Shown piece by piece: positions 6,470 through 7,133 of a DNA stretch of 7,133 nt. Position 1 is the stretch's first letter. Each line of letters opens with the position of its first letter. The stretch is taken from assembly GCA_947307285.1 (NCBI GenBank), contig CAMZIS010000061.1, positions 1 through 7,133 of the forward strand, given 5' to 3'. This DNA is from an uncultured Peptococcaceae bacterium (lineage in GTDB: Bacteria; Bacillota; Dehalobacteriia; UBA4068). The position numbers were made by a program, and so were the translations under genes. The notes under the pieces were generated by a model that was not told the origin of the DNA, did not search any database, and worked only from the letters and a program-made list of their open reading frames with translations.

Positions 6470-7133
6470 CTACGTTCGGTTGCTGTTTTTGGAGATATTT
6501 AGCAGCATACCGATCATGGTCATGGAAACCACCAGCGAAGTGCCGCCGTAGCTCATGAAAGGCAGGGTCACGCCGGTGACCGGCAGCAGGCCGGTGCACA
6601 CGCCCAGGTTGACGATGGACTGCACGCCCAGGGAACCGATGAGGCCGATGGAAAGCAGGGTGGTATAGGTGGTGGGCGCCTTGATGGCCACCATGACGCC
6701 GCGCCATACGATGAAGCCGATGATGAGGATCACCACCAGGCCGCCGATGAAGCCCAGCTCTTCACTGAGCACGGAAAAGATGAAATCCGTATGCCGTTCC
6801 GGCAGATAGTACCATTTGCTGCCGCCGGAGCCCAGGCCCACGCCGGTCAGTCCGCCGGAGCCGATGGCCATCATGGACTGGACGGTCTGCCAGCCCTCGT
6901 CCTGGGCGAAGGCCCAGGGATCCAGCCAGGCCCGGATGCGGTCCATGCGGTAGGGCTCGAAGATGATGGCCGCAGCCACCGCGGCCACGCCGGCCGCGCC
7001 CACCAGCAAAAAGTGAGCGAAGCGGGCGCCGGCGCAGAAGATGACGCTGACGCCGGTGACCGCCACCACTACGGCGGAGGACAGGTCCCGTTCCAGGAAG
7101 ATCAGACCGGCCACCAGGGCGATGACGCTCATG
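6470..7133 (-). CDS. ftsW: SEDS peptidoglycan polymerase FtsW/SpoVE, C-terminal portion (5' end outside window)
   Basis: Polytopic SEDS-family glycosyltransferase that polymerises lipid II with a partner class b PBP at the division septum. The frame is open to the right edge; the Met at 7132 is internal, because FtsW proteins are about 360-400 residues and only about 220 are seen here. Numbering from that Met: LERDLSSA (13-20) matches the usual LQPDLGTA region; YRMDRIRAWLDPW (61-73), GWQTVQSMMAIGSGG (80-94) and GVGLGSG (97-103) are FtsW/SpoVE hallmarks; LPERHTDFIF (110-119) carries D116, which from memory matches the essential SEDS aspartate; SEELGF (123-128) and LPFMSYGGTSL (190-200) follow. 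The end is short and polar (KNSNRT). Its place next to murG favours FtsW or SpoVE over RodA, which it could also resemble; those two cannot be separated here. Confidence 0.9.
   Translation of the reverse strand, partial: MSVIALVAGLIFLERDLSSAVVVAVTGVSVIFCAGARFAHFLLVGAAGVAAVAAAIIFEPYRMDRIRAWLDPWAFAQDEGWQTVQSMMAIGSGGLTGVGLGSGGSKWYYLPERHTDFIFSVLSEELGFIGGLVVILIIGFIVWRGVMVAIKAPTTYTTLLSIGLIGSLGVQSIVNLGVCTGLLPVTGVTLPFMSYGGTSLVVSMTMIGMLLNISKNSNRT

Overview
The window looks like a chromosomal housekeeping segment of a GC-rich member of the Bacillota (Firmicutes). Three things suggest this: a complete 6S RNA candidate lies downstream of aspS, as bsrA does in Bacillus subtilis; the ftsW-murG-murC-murB gene order; and MurB is the short form without the E. 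coli-type insert. Ribosome binding sites are strong GGAGG types and sigma-70/sigma-A style promoters are visible. Family-level placement (for example Negativicutes versus a high-GC clostridial lineage) cannot be settled from the sequence alone. I see no insertion sequence, prophage, CRISPR array, tRNA or rRNA.

Left arm, plus strand (1-2665): the 3' two thirds of aspS (aspartyl-tRNA synthetase) runs in from the left edge. After an 87-base gap comes a small membrane protein with an N-terminal zinc ribbon, an acidic/Tyr pentapeptide-repeat linker and a DUF4190-like hydrophobic C-terminal half. One base after its stop a GTG codon starts a cysteine-rich membrane protein of the Lgt (prolipoprotein diacylglyceryl transferase) family. 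That protein keeps the family's fold signatures but differs at several positions regarded as catalytic.

Centre (2666-2966): this 301-base stretch has no protein gene. It holds a compact RNA-gene cassette: a leftward intrinsic terminator whose loop carries the -35 box of a rightward promoter, a well-spaced TATAAT -10, a rod-like structured RNA read as 6S RNA (about 2741-2910), and a strong terminator that probably works in both directions.

Right arm, minus strand (2967-7133): reading right to left, ftsW (5' end outside the window), murG, murC and murB. MurG makes lipid II on the inner face of the membrane, FtsW polymerises lipid II at the septum, MurC adds L-Ala to UDP-MurNAc, and MurB makes that UDP-MurNAc from the enolpyruvyl intermediate. 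MurB and MurC therefore feed the pathway that ends in MurG and FtsW. murC and murB overlap by a TTGA stop/start. murG has its own promoter just after a hairpin at the end of ftsW, so murG-murC-murB can be expressed apart from the upstream division genes.

The region is mostly conserved housekeeping. The parts that merit a second look are the 6S cassette architecture, the divergent Lgt-like protein with its zinc-ribbon partner, and the internal promoter before murG.
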